A DNA stretch of 35,091 bases from Saprospiraceae bacterium (GCA_020629935.1 JAHDCJ010000048.1:2076-37166), one strand, 5' to 3'. Positions 17,648 to 24,567 are shown, counted from the stretch's first letter. The notes: generated by a model not told the origin, from the sequence alone. Program-made: numbers and translations.

Positions 17648-17659
17648 AATAAAATCGTT

Positions 17660-18070
17660 TTGGATAAGATAAGAGTAGACAAATGGCTTTGGAGTGTGCG
17701 TATTTTTAAGTCCCGCTCTATGGCAACCAGTGCTTGTAAAACTGGTAAAATATTTTTAGATGTAGAAGGGGAGAAAGAAAAAATAAAACCTTCCTATCTC
17801 CTGCGTCGTGGTTCCATTATTCATATCAAAAAAAATGGATTCAATCTGACTTTTAAAGTGGTAGACTTATTGGCAAAAAGAGTATCTGCTAGTTTAGCTC
17901 AACCTTGCTATGAAGATTTGACTACCCCTGAAGAACTTAATAAATATAAAGATTGGTTTGTAGGGAAGAGTCGCCCAGAGTTTAGAGAAAAAGGAGCAGG
18001 ACGACCTACGAAAAAAGAACGAAGAGAACTGGATGAATATAAAGGAAATATTTACGATTTCGAAGATTAA
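17660..18070 (+). CDS. hslR: S4-domain RNA-binding protein, Hsp15-like
   Basis: The 136-residue product starts with an S4 RNA-binding domain (RVDKWLWSVRIFKSRSMATSA at about 5-25, with IKPSYLLRRGSIIHI later) and ends in a basic-acidic tail with GAGRPTKKERREL, the hallmark of Hsp15/HslR. Hsp15 binds dissociated 50S subunits carrying stalled peptidyl-tRNA and helps recycle them. No ATG is available; the start is a TTG at 17660 right at the beginning of the domain. The gene follows the PPK2 gene by 12 bases. Confidence 0.88.
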   Translation: MDKIRVDKWLWSVRIFKSRSMATSACKTGKIFLDVEGEKEKIKPSYLLRRGSIIHIKKNGFNLTFKVVDLLAKRVSASLAQPCYEDLTTPEELNKYKDWFVGKSRPEFREKGAGRPTKKERRELDEYKGNIYDFED

Positions 18071-18122
18071 GTCTTTTCCTTCTATCCTCCTTTTTTTTCC
18101 AAAAAATAATCTTGATTCTCTA

Positions 18123-18153
18123 TTGATTTATTGCTTATGGAAACCTATCTTTG
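18123..18153 (+). promoter_or_regulatory. Bacteroidota-type promoter for the aminotransferase
   Basis: TTG at 18123-18125, a 20-base spacer and TATCTTTG at 18146-18153 match the TTG-N20-TAnnTTTG pattern exactly. Transcription would begin near 18160, about 47 bases before the start codon. Confidence 0.75.
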
Positions 18154-18206
18154 CAGCAATTTTTCAACCAAATTTCCAATATCAGCGCAATCTAAAATAG
18201 AACCTC

Positions 18207-19406
18207 ATGACTAAAACAATGCTTTCCGATCGAATTTTAAGAATGCAAGAATCTGCAACCATTAAAATGGCTAAAATGGCGAGAAAATTAGCAGCCGAAG
18301 GTCATGATGTGATTAGCTTAAGCTTAGGTGAACCTGATTTTGATACGCCAAAGCACATTAAAGATGCCGCAAAAAAAGCATTGGATGATGGCTTTACTAA
18401 ATATACGCCTGTGCCGGGCTTAGTCGAATTGCGCCAAGCCATTTGTAATAAATTTAAAAGAGATAATAACTTAGATTTTGATCTAAGTCAAATCGTGGTG
18501 TCTAATGGAGCAAAACAATCCATTGCCAACCTTTCTCTTGCTTTACTCAACGAAGGTGATGAAGTCATTGTACTTGCCCCATTTTGGGTTTCTTATTATG
18601 AAATTATTCGCTTAGGTGGTGGGGTACCTGTCGTGTTGCACTCTGGTGTAGAAGACGATTATAAAGTAAGTGCCGAAGCGATTGAAGAGGCAATTACGAA
18701 TCGAACAAAATTGATCATTTTCTCTTCTCCTTGTAATCCTTCGGGTTCTGTTTATTCTTACGACGAACTTAAAGCTATTGCTGGAGTGGTAGAGCGTCAT
18801 AAAAATGTACATATCATTTCAGATGAAATCTATGAGTACATCAATTTCGATGAAAAGCACGTAAGTATTGGTACATTTGAGTCGGTTAAAGATCGTACCA
18901 TTACCATCAATGGTTTTTCTAAAGGCTTTGCCATGACCGGATGGAGATTGGGTTATATGGGAGCGCCAGAATGGATAGCACAAGCTTGTGCAAAGATGCA
19001 AGGGCAATTTACTTCGGGGGCGAATGCATTTGGACAAAAAGCCGCAGCTTATGCCTTAGAAGCTGATATGGCACCTACTAATGTGATGCGAGAAGCTTTC
19101 CTTAAACGTAGAGATTTGGTCATCAATGGACTCAAAGAAATTCCAGGATTTATTGTAAACTATCCTAAAGGAGCATTTTATGTTTTTCCAGATGTCAGCG
19201 CACATTTTGGTAAAGTGATTGATGGTTTTGAAATAGAAAATTCGGCTGATTTTGCAGAATATTTATTGCAAAAAGCCCATGTAGCTATTGTGGCGGGTTC
19301 TGCATTTGGTTGTGAAGGTTGTATTCGTCTTTCCTATGCTGCGGCAGAAGAAACCCTTATCGAGGCTGTAAAGCGAATTAAGGAAGCTGTTTTAAAATTG
19401 GGCTAA
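18207..19406 (+). CDS. Class I PLP-dependent aminotransferase (aspartate type)
   Basis: The 399-residue product is a fold-type I aminotransferase of the aspartate aminotransferase Iγ/Ib group. It has the N-terminal SLSLGEPDFDTPKHI, the cofactor-anchoring NPSG (in SSPCNPSGSVYS), the DEIYEYI segment, and SKGFAMTGWRLGY with the Schiff-base Lys239; the substrate-carboxylate Arg is in CIRLSYA near the C-terminus. It most likely interconverts aspartate/oxaloacetate and glutamate/2-oxoglutarate, although related enzymes also take prephenate or aromatic substrates. It has its own promoter and is followed by a separately promoted lipoprotein gene. Confidence 0.93.
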   Translation: MTKTMLSDRILRMQESATIKMAKMARKLAAEGHDVISLSLGEPDFDTPKHIKDAAKKALDDGFTKYTPVPGLVELRQAICNKFKRDNNLDFDLSQIVVSNGAKQSIANLSLALLNEGDEVIVLAPFWVSYYEIIRLGGGVPVVLHSGVEDDYKVSAEAIEEAITNRTKLIIFSSPCNPSGSVYSYDELKAIAGVVERHKNVHIISDEIYEYINFDEKHVSIGTFESVKDRTITINGFSKGFAMTGWRLGYMGAPEWIAQACAKMQGQFTSGANAFGQKAAAYALEADMAPTNVMREAFLKRRDLVINGLKEIPGFIVNYPKGAFYVFPDVSAHFGKVIDGFEIENSADFAEYLLQKAHVAIVAGSAFGCEGCIRLSYAAAEETLIEAVKRIKEAVLKLG

Positions 19407-19427
19407 TTCTTTTAATGTCCTTGGCAT

Positions 19428-19435
19428 TATGTTTG
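19428..19435 (+). promoter_or_regulatory. -7 element for small lipoprotein
   Basis: TATGTTTG matches TAnnTTTG and lies 26 bases before the ATG at 19462, leaving room for a short leader. No TTG stands at the 20-base distance. Confidence 0.45.
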
Positions 19436-19461
19436 ATCTTTTTTTTATAAAATGATCTAAT

Positions 19462-19893
19462 ATGAAAAATTTAAGTCTTATCGTTTTAATGATTGGCTTG
19501 TCCCTCTTTTTCTTCACTTCTTGCGAAAAAGAAGAAGCCACCCTTAATGATCATCTGATTGGAACTTGGAATGTCGTCGAAGTACAAGCCACAGTTTATT
19601 TGTTTGGTATTCCACTTTCAGACACAGATCAAGATCCAACAGGCACCATGACTTTTAATGATACCGGATGGGCTACACAAGATTATAGCTTTTCCATTTT
19701 AGATTCTATGTATACCCAAACAGGTTCATTTACTTGGAGACCAGACGGAGATCAAGTCTTTGTCAATGAAAATTTTTCTAATCCCTTAATTTGGAATCGA
19801 AGTATTAATGAAGCGAATATGCAAAAAGCAACCTACAGCGATACCATTTCAATCAATGATATTCGAGAATTTACCCTAACATTTACGCGCTAA
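19462..19893 (+). CDS. Small lipoprotein, lipocalin-like
   Basis: The 143-residue product has a lipobox (FFTSC) with Cys21 and a mature domain beginning LIGTWNVVEV, a pattern of the lipocalin-like beta-barrel lipoproteins common in Bacteroidota. The rest alternates short strands (TMTFNDTGWATQ, GSFTWRPDGDQVFV). Ligand and role are unknown. It is convergent with the arginine deiminase gene and their stop codons overlap, so the two coding regions share 4 bases. Confidence 0.8.
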   Translation: MKNLSLIVLMIGLSLFFFTSCEKEEATLNDHLIGTWNVVEVQATVYLFGIPLSDTDQDPTGTMTFNDTGWATQDYSFSILDSMYTQTGSFTWRPDGDQVFVNENFSNPLIWNRSINEANMQKATYSDTISINDIREFTLTFTR

Positions 19894-21161
19894 ATACTTT
19901 CGCGTTCGATTGGACAAGTCATACAGTGACTTCCTCCTCTTGCTCGCGATAATTCGCTTGAAGGCAGTGTGATAATGGTTTGTTTGACCTCGTCAATATT
20001 AAAACCTTCTTTCCTTGACTGCGCAATTAAATCTTCTGCGGAAAGAATTTGATAGCCCTTTTCTTTGAAAGCTTCAATGGTTAATACATTTCGATCGTAC
20101 ATTAGGGCGATGCCCGGTTTTAAGGCTACTAGATTGCAACCGTCAGTCCATTGCTCACGCTCTTGGTAAGGAGAAACGCCTTTACCGCTAAAAACAAAAT
20201 CCATCTTTTCATTGAGCTCCTGAATCATAAAATCACGAATGGAATTATAGATTCTTTGGCTCCCATCATGAGAATATACAATGGCATTACTACTAATCCC
20301 ATCAGCAACTAATGGCTTAAAAGCAGCTACATGATCAAAATTGACTTGCGTAAAAATTGTATCAATATGCATAAATGATCGGTCTGCAGGGATATTGATT
20401 TGAACAACATTTTTTACTACACCTTTTTTAAATAAGACTTCACTCAATAATTTTATGGCATGTCCGCTGCTACGTTCACTACAGCCAACCAATAAATAAT
20501 CAGGATGGATCATCATGATATCACCTCCTTCTATAGAAACCATCTCACCTTTTCTAGAAGGTGGGAATTCATCAATTTGATTGAGATTAATAATTTTTCC
20601 TTCCTCTTTTAAGCTGGTAAAAATAGGGTGGGACCAAAAAATAAATCTAGTCAATAAATTTTCTCTGAAACGAGCCGACTTGGCTGCTTTGGTAATGATC
20701 ACATGATCATTTACCACCACCGCTATATCTCTGGTAAAGATAAAATTAGGAATAGGATCAAATAAAATGCAATCTTCTTTTTTACAAAATCCTGTAATTA
20801 AAACATCTCTTAATTCTTCATCGCCCAAACTAGAAAGGATTTTGGCATCTCGTTTAGGAAGTTCTTCAAAATCAACCACCATTGAAATAATCAAATCTTT
20901 GGTTTCTTTATCATGTTGAATAGACTCTAAAAGCAAGGTTTCAATTTCAAGGACATTATCTTCGCCTAAAAATAGGGCTAATACATTTTTAAAGATGTCA
21001 TGTTCTTTTTGCATTTGTTCCAAAAAGACGATGTCATCAAATAAAAGTTCTTCTGCACGCTTTGGAGAAATTCTTGCAATCCCTGCATCAGGACGATGTA
21101 CAATTACTCGTTTGAGTTTTCCAATTTCAGAAGATACAAATACACTACCTTTAGTTGTCAT
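19890..21161 (-). CDS. arcA: Arginine deiminase
   Basis: The 423-residue product hydrolyses arginine to citrulline and ammonia. All catalytic residues are visible: Asp145 in FTRD, Glu211 in SIEGGD, His265 and Asp267 in MHIDTIFT, and Cys413 in GGSHCMTCP close to the C-terminus. The length is near the family norm. No arcB, arcC or arginine/ornithine antiporter is next to it, so it is not a classical ADI operon here; related guanidine-modifying enzymes share the fold, but the full motif set favours arginine deiminase. It is divergent from the sulfur-carrier operon leader. Confidence 0.92.
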   Translation of the reverse strand: MTTKGSVFVSSEIGKLKRVIVHRPDAGIARISPKRAEELLFDDIVFLEQMQKEHDIFKNVLALFLGEDNVLEIETLLLESIQHDKETKDLIISMVVDFEELPKRDAKILSSLGDEELRDVLITGFCKKEDCILFDPIPNFIFTRDIAVVVNDHVIITKAAKSARFRENLLTRFIFWSHPIFTSLKEEGKIINLNQIDEFPPSRKGEMVSIEGGDIMMIHPDYLLVGCSERSSGHAIKLLSEVLFKKGVVKNVVQINIPADRSFMHIDTIFTQVNFDHVAAFKPLVADGISSNAIVYSHDGSQRIYNSIRDFMIQELNEKMDFVFSGKGVSPYQEREQWTDGCNLVALKPGIALMYDRNVLTIEAFKEKGYQILSAEDLIAQSRKEGFNIDEVKQTIITLPSSELSRARGGSHCMTCPIERESI

Positions 21162-21326
21162 TTCATTTTATTTTGAGCGGTAAAGATAGCGTTCCTGTTT
21201 TTATATTCCTTAGTAATTCTAAATTATTTATAGACATAATCCATATCATTTTTTTGCTAATCTAAACAACTTGTTAATATAAAAGCTTTAAGGTCAAGGA
21301 ACTAAAAGGATTTTTTATAAGAAAAC

Positions 21327-21357
21327 TTGATTTTTTCCAAAAATGTTATTATGTTTG
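21327..21357 (+). promoter_or_regulatory. Promoter of the cysteine-leader/sulfur-carrier operon
   Basis: TTG at 21327-21329, a 20-base spacer and TATGTTTG at 21350-21357 match TTG-N20-TAnnTTTG exactly. Transcription should start about 21364, some 16 bases before the first leader ORF, so the leader peptides lie at the very 5' end of the mRNA as expected for attenuation. Confidence 0.75.
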
Positions 21358-21379
21358 GGTATACAAAACAAATTAAGAA

Positions 21380-21445
21380 ATGAGTTACAATATTCAAATT
21401 ACTTTTCCTCTTCCAAATTGTTGTTGCTTTGCTAATCTCAATTAG
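21380..21445 (+). CDS. Leader peptide 1 with three consecutive Cys codons
   Basis: A 21-codon ORF starts at ATG 21380 and ends at TAG 21443. Residues 14-16 are Cys-Cys-Cys (TGT TGT TGC at 21419-21427), in the context PNCCCFAN. It begins about 16 bases after the predicted transcription start and is followed by a strong terminator 31 bases after its stop. Cysteine is normally rare, so a run of three in a 21-residue ORF at the head of a sulfur-metabolism operon points to a regulatory leader peptide whose translation senses Cys-tRNA. A functional metal-binding micropeptide is the alternative but less likely given the paired RNA structures. Confidence 0.78.
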   Translation: MSYNIQITFPLPNCCCFANLN

Positions 21446-21489
21446 ATAAGGAAGTAGAATATTGTAAAACGTACTTAAACGGTCTTCCT
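21410..21489 (+). promoter_or_regulatory. Competing RNA pairings of attenuator 1
   Basis: Segment 1 (CTTCC, 21410-21414, just before the Cys codons) can pair with segment 2 (GGAAG, 21450-21454). Segment 2, extended by one base to AGGAAG (21449-21454), can instead pair with segment 3 (CTTCCT, 21484-21489), which is the left arm of terminator 1. A ribosome waiting at the Cys codons would cover segment 1 and free segment 2 to block the terminator; a ribosome reaching the stop codon would cover segment 2 and allow termination. Confidence 0.6.
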
Positions 21490-21510
21490 AGTTATAGGAA
21501 GACCGTTTTT
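21477..21510 (+). terminator. Attenuator terminator 1
   Basis: A perfect 13-bp stem AAACGGTCTTCCT/AGGAAGACCGTTT with an AGTTAT loop ends in TT and continues TATTTT. It stands between the first Cys leader and the second, upstream of the whole operon, so it must be conditional for the genes to be expressed from the promoter at 21327. Confidence 0.88.
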
Positions 21511-21523
21511 ATTTTAATAAAAA

Positions 21524-21592
21524 ATGATCAATTTAATCACTTGTTGCTGTTGTGGAATAACCTTTAATACCAAAGGGAGCATTGGCATGTAA
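21524..21592 (+). CDS. Leader peptide 2 with four consecutive Cys codons
   Basis: A 22-codon ORF starts at ATG 21524 and ends at TAA 21590. Residues 7-10 are Cys-Cys-Cys-Cys (TGT TGC TGT TGT at 21542-21553), in the context ITCCCCGI. It begins 14 bases after the first terminator and is itself followed by a second terminator before the first structural gene. The sequence is unlike leader 1 outside the Cys run, so the pair looks like independent evolution or strong divergence around a conserved functional core (the Cys codons). Confidence 0.78.
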   Translation: MINLITCCCCGITFNTKGSIGM

Positions 21593-21633
21593 TTGAATAT
21601 AAAAAAATAGTTTTCATGAAGCCTTTCCTTTGG
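21561..21633 (+). promoter_or_regulatory. Competing RNA pairings of attenuator 2
   Basis: Segment 1 (CCTTT, 21561-21565) can form a 5-bp hairpin with segment 2 (AAAGG, 21572-21576). Segment 2 in its longer form (21570-21579) can instead pair with 21624-21633, giving ten pairs including two G-U, seven of them an uninterrupted Watson-Crick block CCAAAGG/CCTTTGG. That region is the inner left arm and loop of terminator 2. A ribosome held at the Cys codons (21542-21553) would shadow segment 1 and leave segment 2 free; a ribosome at the stop would cover segment 2. Confidence 0.65.
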
Positions 21634-21647
21634 GAAAGGCTTTTTTT
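21619..21647 (+). terminator. Attenuator terminator 2
   Basis: A 10-bp stem AAGCCTTTCC/GGAAAGGCTT with a TTTG loop runs into seven T residues. It lies 27 bases after leader 2 and 42 bases before the first structural gene. Confidence 0.88.
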
Positions 21648-21688
21648 ATTGGTAATAATCCTATTTAATTAACTAAAAGAATAACAAA

Positions 21689-22135
21689 ATGTTGCAATCC
21701 AATTTAATAATTCAACCGAATGTAATCGAAAAAATAAAAAGCCACTTAAGGCATCATTACCCAGAAGTAGGCGTAGGTTTTTTATTTGGAAATGAAAAAA
21801 ATGCACGCACCGTTTCCTACGCTTATCCAGTACAAAATATCCGAAAAAATAATCATTTAAAAGGTTATCAAATTGATCCCTTGGATTATTTAAAAGCCGA
21901 ACAATTTGCAGAAGAAAAAGGATTGCAAATCCTTGGTATTTATCAGTCTTCGGTCGATCAACCCAACCATCTTTCTAATTTAGATCAACATTATGCCCTT
22001 CCTTTTTTCTCTTATTTGAAAGTGGCAGTTTATAAAGGAGAAATCAAAGAAATCACCTCTTTTCGTTTTCATGATCAATTGAAACGATTAGCAGAAGAAC
22101 CCATTTTTTCCCCTAAAGCACAACTTAATTATTAA
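21689..22135 (+). CDS. Mec+-like JAMM-fold protein with a degraded metal site
   Basis: The 148-residue product aligns along its length with Mec+, the JAMM peptidase that frees cysteine from the CysO-Cys adduct in mycobacteria. Matching landmarks are HYPEVGVGFLFG (Mec+ has HPDEACGVLAG), IYQSSVDQPNHLSNLD (Mec+ has IYHSHTATEAYPSRTD) and FSYLKVAV for the following strand. The catalytic Glu is replaced by Val27, and the two zinc-binding His by Gln86 and Ser88; the Ser87, Ser96 and Asp99 positions are kept. It therefore looks like a non-catalytic member, perhaps a binding or scaffold protein for the sulfur carrier. It is the first structural gene after the tandem attenuators; the sulfur-carrier gene follows after 25 bases. 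Confidence 0.75.
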   Translation: MLQSNLIIQPNVIEKIKSHLRHHYPEVGVGFLFGNEKNARTVSYAYPVQNIRKNNHLKGYQIDPLDYLKAEQFAEEKGLQILGIYQSSVDQPNHLSNLDQHYALPFFSYLKVAVYKGEIKEITSFRFHDQLKRLAEEPIFSPKAQLNY

Positions 22136-22160
22136 ATAACTTTTTGTAAAAATATCACTT

Positions 22161-22433
22161 ATGACAAAGATAAAAATACCTGCCCCGCTTCGAAAATACA
22201 CCAATGAAGAATCGGTTATTTCTACCAAGGCACAAAACCTTTTTGGTATATTTGAATACCTCGTATTTAAATATCCACAGATTAAAACACATCTTTTTAA
22301 TGAAAAAGCGGAGTTACATGCTTTCCTCCGTATATTTGTTGGAGATAAACCAAATGAAGTTAATGGAAAAGAAGATGTCTTATTAGAAAAAGATCATCTC
22401 ATAAGAATTATTCCAGTAATTAAAGGCGGTTAA
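22161..22433 (+). CDS. CysO/ThiS/MoaD-family sulfur carrier protein
   Basis: The 90-residue product has the ubiquitin-like fold of small sulfur carriers and ends in Gly-Gly, the residue pair that is adenylated and converted to a thiocarboxylate by an E1-like enzyme. The segment AFLRIFVGDKPNEVNG followed by HLIRIIPVIKGG resembles CysO and MoaD more than the shorter ThiS. The partner enzyme is the next gene, 17 bases downstream. With a Mec+-like neighbour and cysteine leader peptides upstream, a CysO role in cysteine synthesis is the best inference; supply of sulfur to molybdopterin or another thio-compound is the alternative. Confidence 0.88.
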   Translation: MTKIKIPAPLRKYTNEESVISTKAQNLFGIFEYLVFKYPQIKTHLFNEKAELHAFLRIFVGDKPNEVNGKEDVLLEKDHLIRIIPVIKGG

Positions 22434-22450
22434 CATTACAATAATCATGT

Positions 22451-23587
22451 ATGGAAGACCAATTATTTTCTAAAGAAGAATTTGCTCGATATAACCGACA
22501 TATCATCATTCCAGAGTTTGGTTTGGAAGGGCAACAAAAATTAAAAGCCGCCAAAGTATTAGTCATTGGATCGGGTGGTCTGGGTAGCCCTATGCTTTTA
22601 TATTTGGCCGCAGCAGGAGTAGGTACCATTGGTATCGTTGATTTTGATGTCGTTGAAGATAGTAATCTCCAACGACAAGTTCTTTTCGGAACAGAAAGTA
22701 TTGGAAAACCAAAAGTACAAGAAGCAAAGAAACGATTATTGAGTTTAAATCCTTATATTAAAGTGATTACTCACGAACTTGCTTTAAGCGCAGACAATGC
22801 CTTAGCCATTTTTAAAGATTACGATTTAGTAGCAGATGGAACCGATAATTTTCCTACAAGATACCTAGTAAATGATGCTTGTGTATTGACAGGTATTCCC
22901 AATGTTTTTGCTTCGATCTTTCGTTTTGAAGGACAAGTTTCGGTGTTTAATTTTCCTTTAGAAAATGGAGAACGAGGGCCCAATTATCGAGATGTTTTTC
23001 CAGAACCGCCACCTCCAGGTTTAGTGCCAAATTGTGCAGAAGCAGGGGTTTTAGGTGTTTTGCCAGGAATAATTGGCAGTCTTCAAGCGAATGAAGTAAT
23101 CAAAGTGATTACAGGAATAGGAAGCCCGTTGGCAGGTAAGCTTTATATTTTCGATGCCTTATCTTTTCAATCTAGAATACTTAAAATTAAACGAAATTCC
23201 AATCGTGCACCTATCGAAAAATTAATTGATTATGACGCTTTTTGTGGAGCTAAATCTAAGAATGATTCCATTCCTGAAATTACAGTACAGGCCTTTGACC
23301 AATTGAGGAAACAAGGCGATGATTTTCAATTAATAGATGTTCGTGAACTGATGGAATATGAGCATGTAAATTTAGGGGGTACATTAATTCCGCTAGGCAG
23401 TCTATTGCAAAAGGTCGATCAAATTGAACGCGACAAACAAGTTATTGTCCTTTGTAAAAGTGGTATTCGATCTGCTAAAGCCATAGAAGTGCTCAATGAA
23501 AAATTTGGTTTTACCAACCTCTATAATTTAAAAGGAGGAATCATTGCTTTTGCAAAAGAGATTGATGCTACTTTGCCTACCTATTAG
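22451..23587 (+). CDS. MoeZ/MoeB-like E1 adenylyltransferase-rhodanese
   Basis: The 378-residue product joins an E1-like adenylating domain (about 1-250) to a C-terminal rhodanese domain (about 275-378). Visible are the nucleotide loop GSGGLGSP, the DNFPTRYLVNDAC segment, Cys195 in PNCAEAGVLG, and the rhodanese active-site Cys335 in VLCKSGIRS. The first zinc-binding cysteine pair of E. coli MoeB is absent (FPEPPPPGLVPNC), as in MoeZ of mycobacteria. Such enzymes adenylate the C-terminal Gly of a carrier and deliver rhodanese-borne sulfur to it, here presumably to the product of the preceding gene. It is the last gene of the operon. Confidence 0.93.
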   Translation: MEDQLFSKEEFARYNRHIIIPEFGLEGQQKLKAAKVLVIGSGGLGSPMLLYLAAAGVGTIGIVDFDVVEDSNLQRQVLFGTESIGKPKVQEAKKRLLSLNPYIKVITHELALSADNALAIFKDYDLVADGTDNFPTRYLVNDACVLTGIPNVFASIFRFEGQVSVFNFPLENGERGPNYRDVFPEPPPPGLVPNCAEAGVLGVLPGIIGSLQANEVIKVITGIGSPLAGKLYIFDALSFQSRILKIKRNSNRAPIEKLIDYDAFCGAKSKNDSIPEITVQAFDQLRKQGDDFQLIDVRELMEYEHVNLGGTLIPLGSLLQKVDQIERDKQVIVLCKSGIRSAKAIEVLNEKFGFTNLYNLKGGIIAFAKEIDATLPTY

Positions 23588-23625
23588 GTAAGATGTAAAA
23601 CTTAAAGTATCTAAGTAAATATTTT

Positions 23626-23717
23626 GGGGCTTGCACTATCGTGCCGGTCCTTTCCAGACTCGGCATTCGCCTCGGTGCTGCGCACTTCGCTGCGCTCATC
23701 CTCCAAGCACCTAAGCC
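23626..23717. repeat. GC-rich intergenic element, possible dispersed repeat
   Basis: This 92-base block has 58 G or C (63%), in sharp contrast to its AT-rich surroundings. It contains a hairpin at 23643-23664 (GCCGGTC/GACTCGGC, one bulged T) and another at 23680-23695 (GCGCA/TGCGC). Its ends are weakly inverted (TTGGGGCTT and, on the other strand, TTGGCTTAGG). It lies between the convergent moeZ-like and mqnD genes. This combination is typical of mobile intergenic repeats such as REP- or MITE-like elements, but a single copy cannot prove it. Confidence 0.45.
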
Positions 23718-23727
23718 AATTTAGTTT

Positions 23728-24567
23728 TCAGCTTAAAGACTGTTCTATAAAAAGCGGATAATCTTCAATTTTTATCCCTTGTTTTTTTGCTTCTTCAAAA
23801 AGGGTCGTAATCGCTTTTTTACCGTTTTTCCCCAAATCTAAGGTATAGTCATTGACATATAGTTTGATATGTTTTAGCATGACCTCTAAATCCATTTCCT
23901 GCGCATGAGGTTTAACAAAATCATATGTTTTTTCTGGATTTTCTAATGCAAATTTCACGCTTCTTTGCATTACTCGATCTACCTTTTGTTGAATACTCAA
24001 TGGTAGATTTCTTTTGATTACGATACCACCTAGAGGAATAGGCAGCTTTGTCTTTTCTTCCCAAAACTCACCCAAATCAATAATCTTATGCAATCCTTTT
24101 TCTTGGTAAGTAAATCGGTTTTCATGGATAATAAGTCCAAGTTCAATTTTTTCTTCTAAGAGTTGATGCTCAATATCAGAAAAGAGCATACTTTCTTTGT
24201 TCTTTGCTTCGGGAAAAGCAATGCGTAATAAGAAATTGGCAGTTGTAAATTTGCCCGGAATACCAATTCGTTGATTGCTAACTTCATTGGACTTAATAGG
24301 ATGTTTACTAATTAATAATGGCCCACAATTATTGCCCAAGGCGCTACCTCCATTTAAAAGAATATAATCTTTTACTAAATAAGCATAGGTATGATAACTC
24401 AATTTGGTAATATCCAGCTCATTTTGAAAGGCTCTTTGATTTAAGTCCTCTACATCCGCCAAGATTAATTCGAATTCTAGACCTTCCGTATCTATTTTAT
24501 GATGGATCATAGCATCAAAGATAAAAGTGTCATTCGGACAAGGAGAAAAGCCAATACGAAGTTTCAT
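23728..24567 (-). CDS. mqnD: 1,4-dihydroxy-6-naphthoate synthase (futalosine pathway)
   Basis: The 279-residue product has the MqnD signature at its start (FSPCPNDTFIFDAM) and the periplasmic-binding-protein-like fold expected; further matches are DITKLSYHTYAYL, GPLLISK and LGLIIHENRFTY. It converts cyclic dehypoxanthine futalosine to 1,4-dihydroxy-6-naphthoate, a late step of the alternative menaquinone route. With mqnB at 32869 it shows that the organism uses the futalosine pathway. It is divergent from the rluA-type gene, with 70 bases between. Confidence 0.93.
   Translation of the reverse strand: MKLRIGFSPCPNDTFIFDAMIHHKIDTEGLEFELILADVEDLNQRAFQNELDITKLSYHTYAYLVKDYILLNGGSALGNNCGPLLISKHPIKSNEVSNQRIGIPGKFTTANFLLRIAFPEAKNKESMLFSDIEHQLLEEKIELGLIIHENRFTYQEKGLHKIIDLGEFWEEKTKLPIPLGGIVIKRNLPLSIQQKVDRVMQRSVKFALENPEKTYDFVKPHAQEMDLEVMLKHIKLYVNDYTLDLGKNGKKAITTLFEEAKKQGIKIEDYPLFIEQSLS

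Noticed and set aside
21380-21592. Leader ORFs as stand-alone metal-binding micropeptides
   Set aside because: Not excluded, but the flanking terminators, competing pairings and downstream sulfur genes fit attenuation much better.
23626-23717. The GC-rich island as a tRNA or other stable RNA gene
   Set aside because: No cloverleaf, anticodon loop or T-loop sequence can be laid on it; the hairpins are simple.
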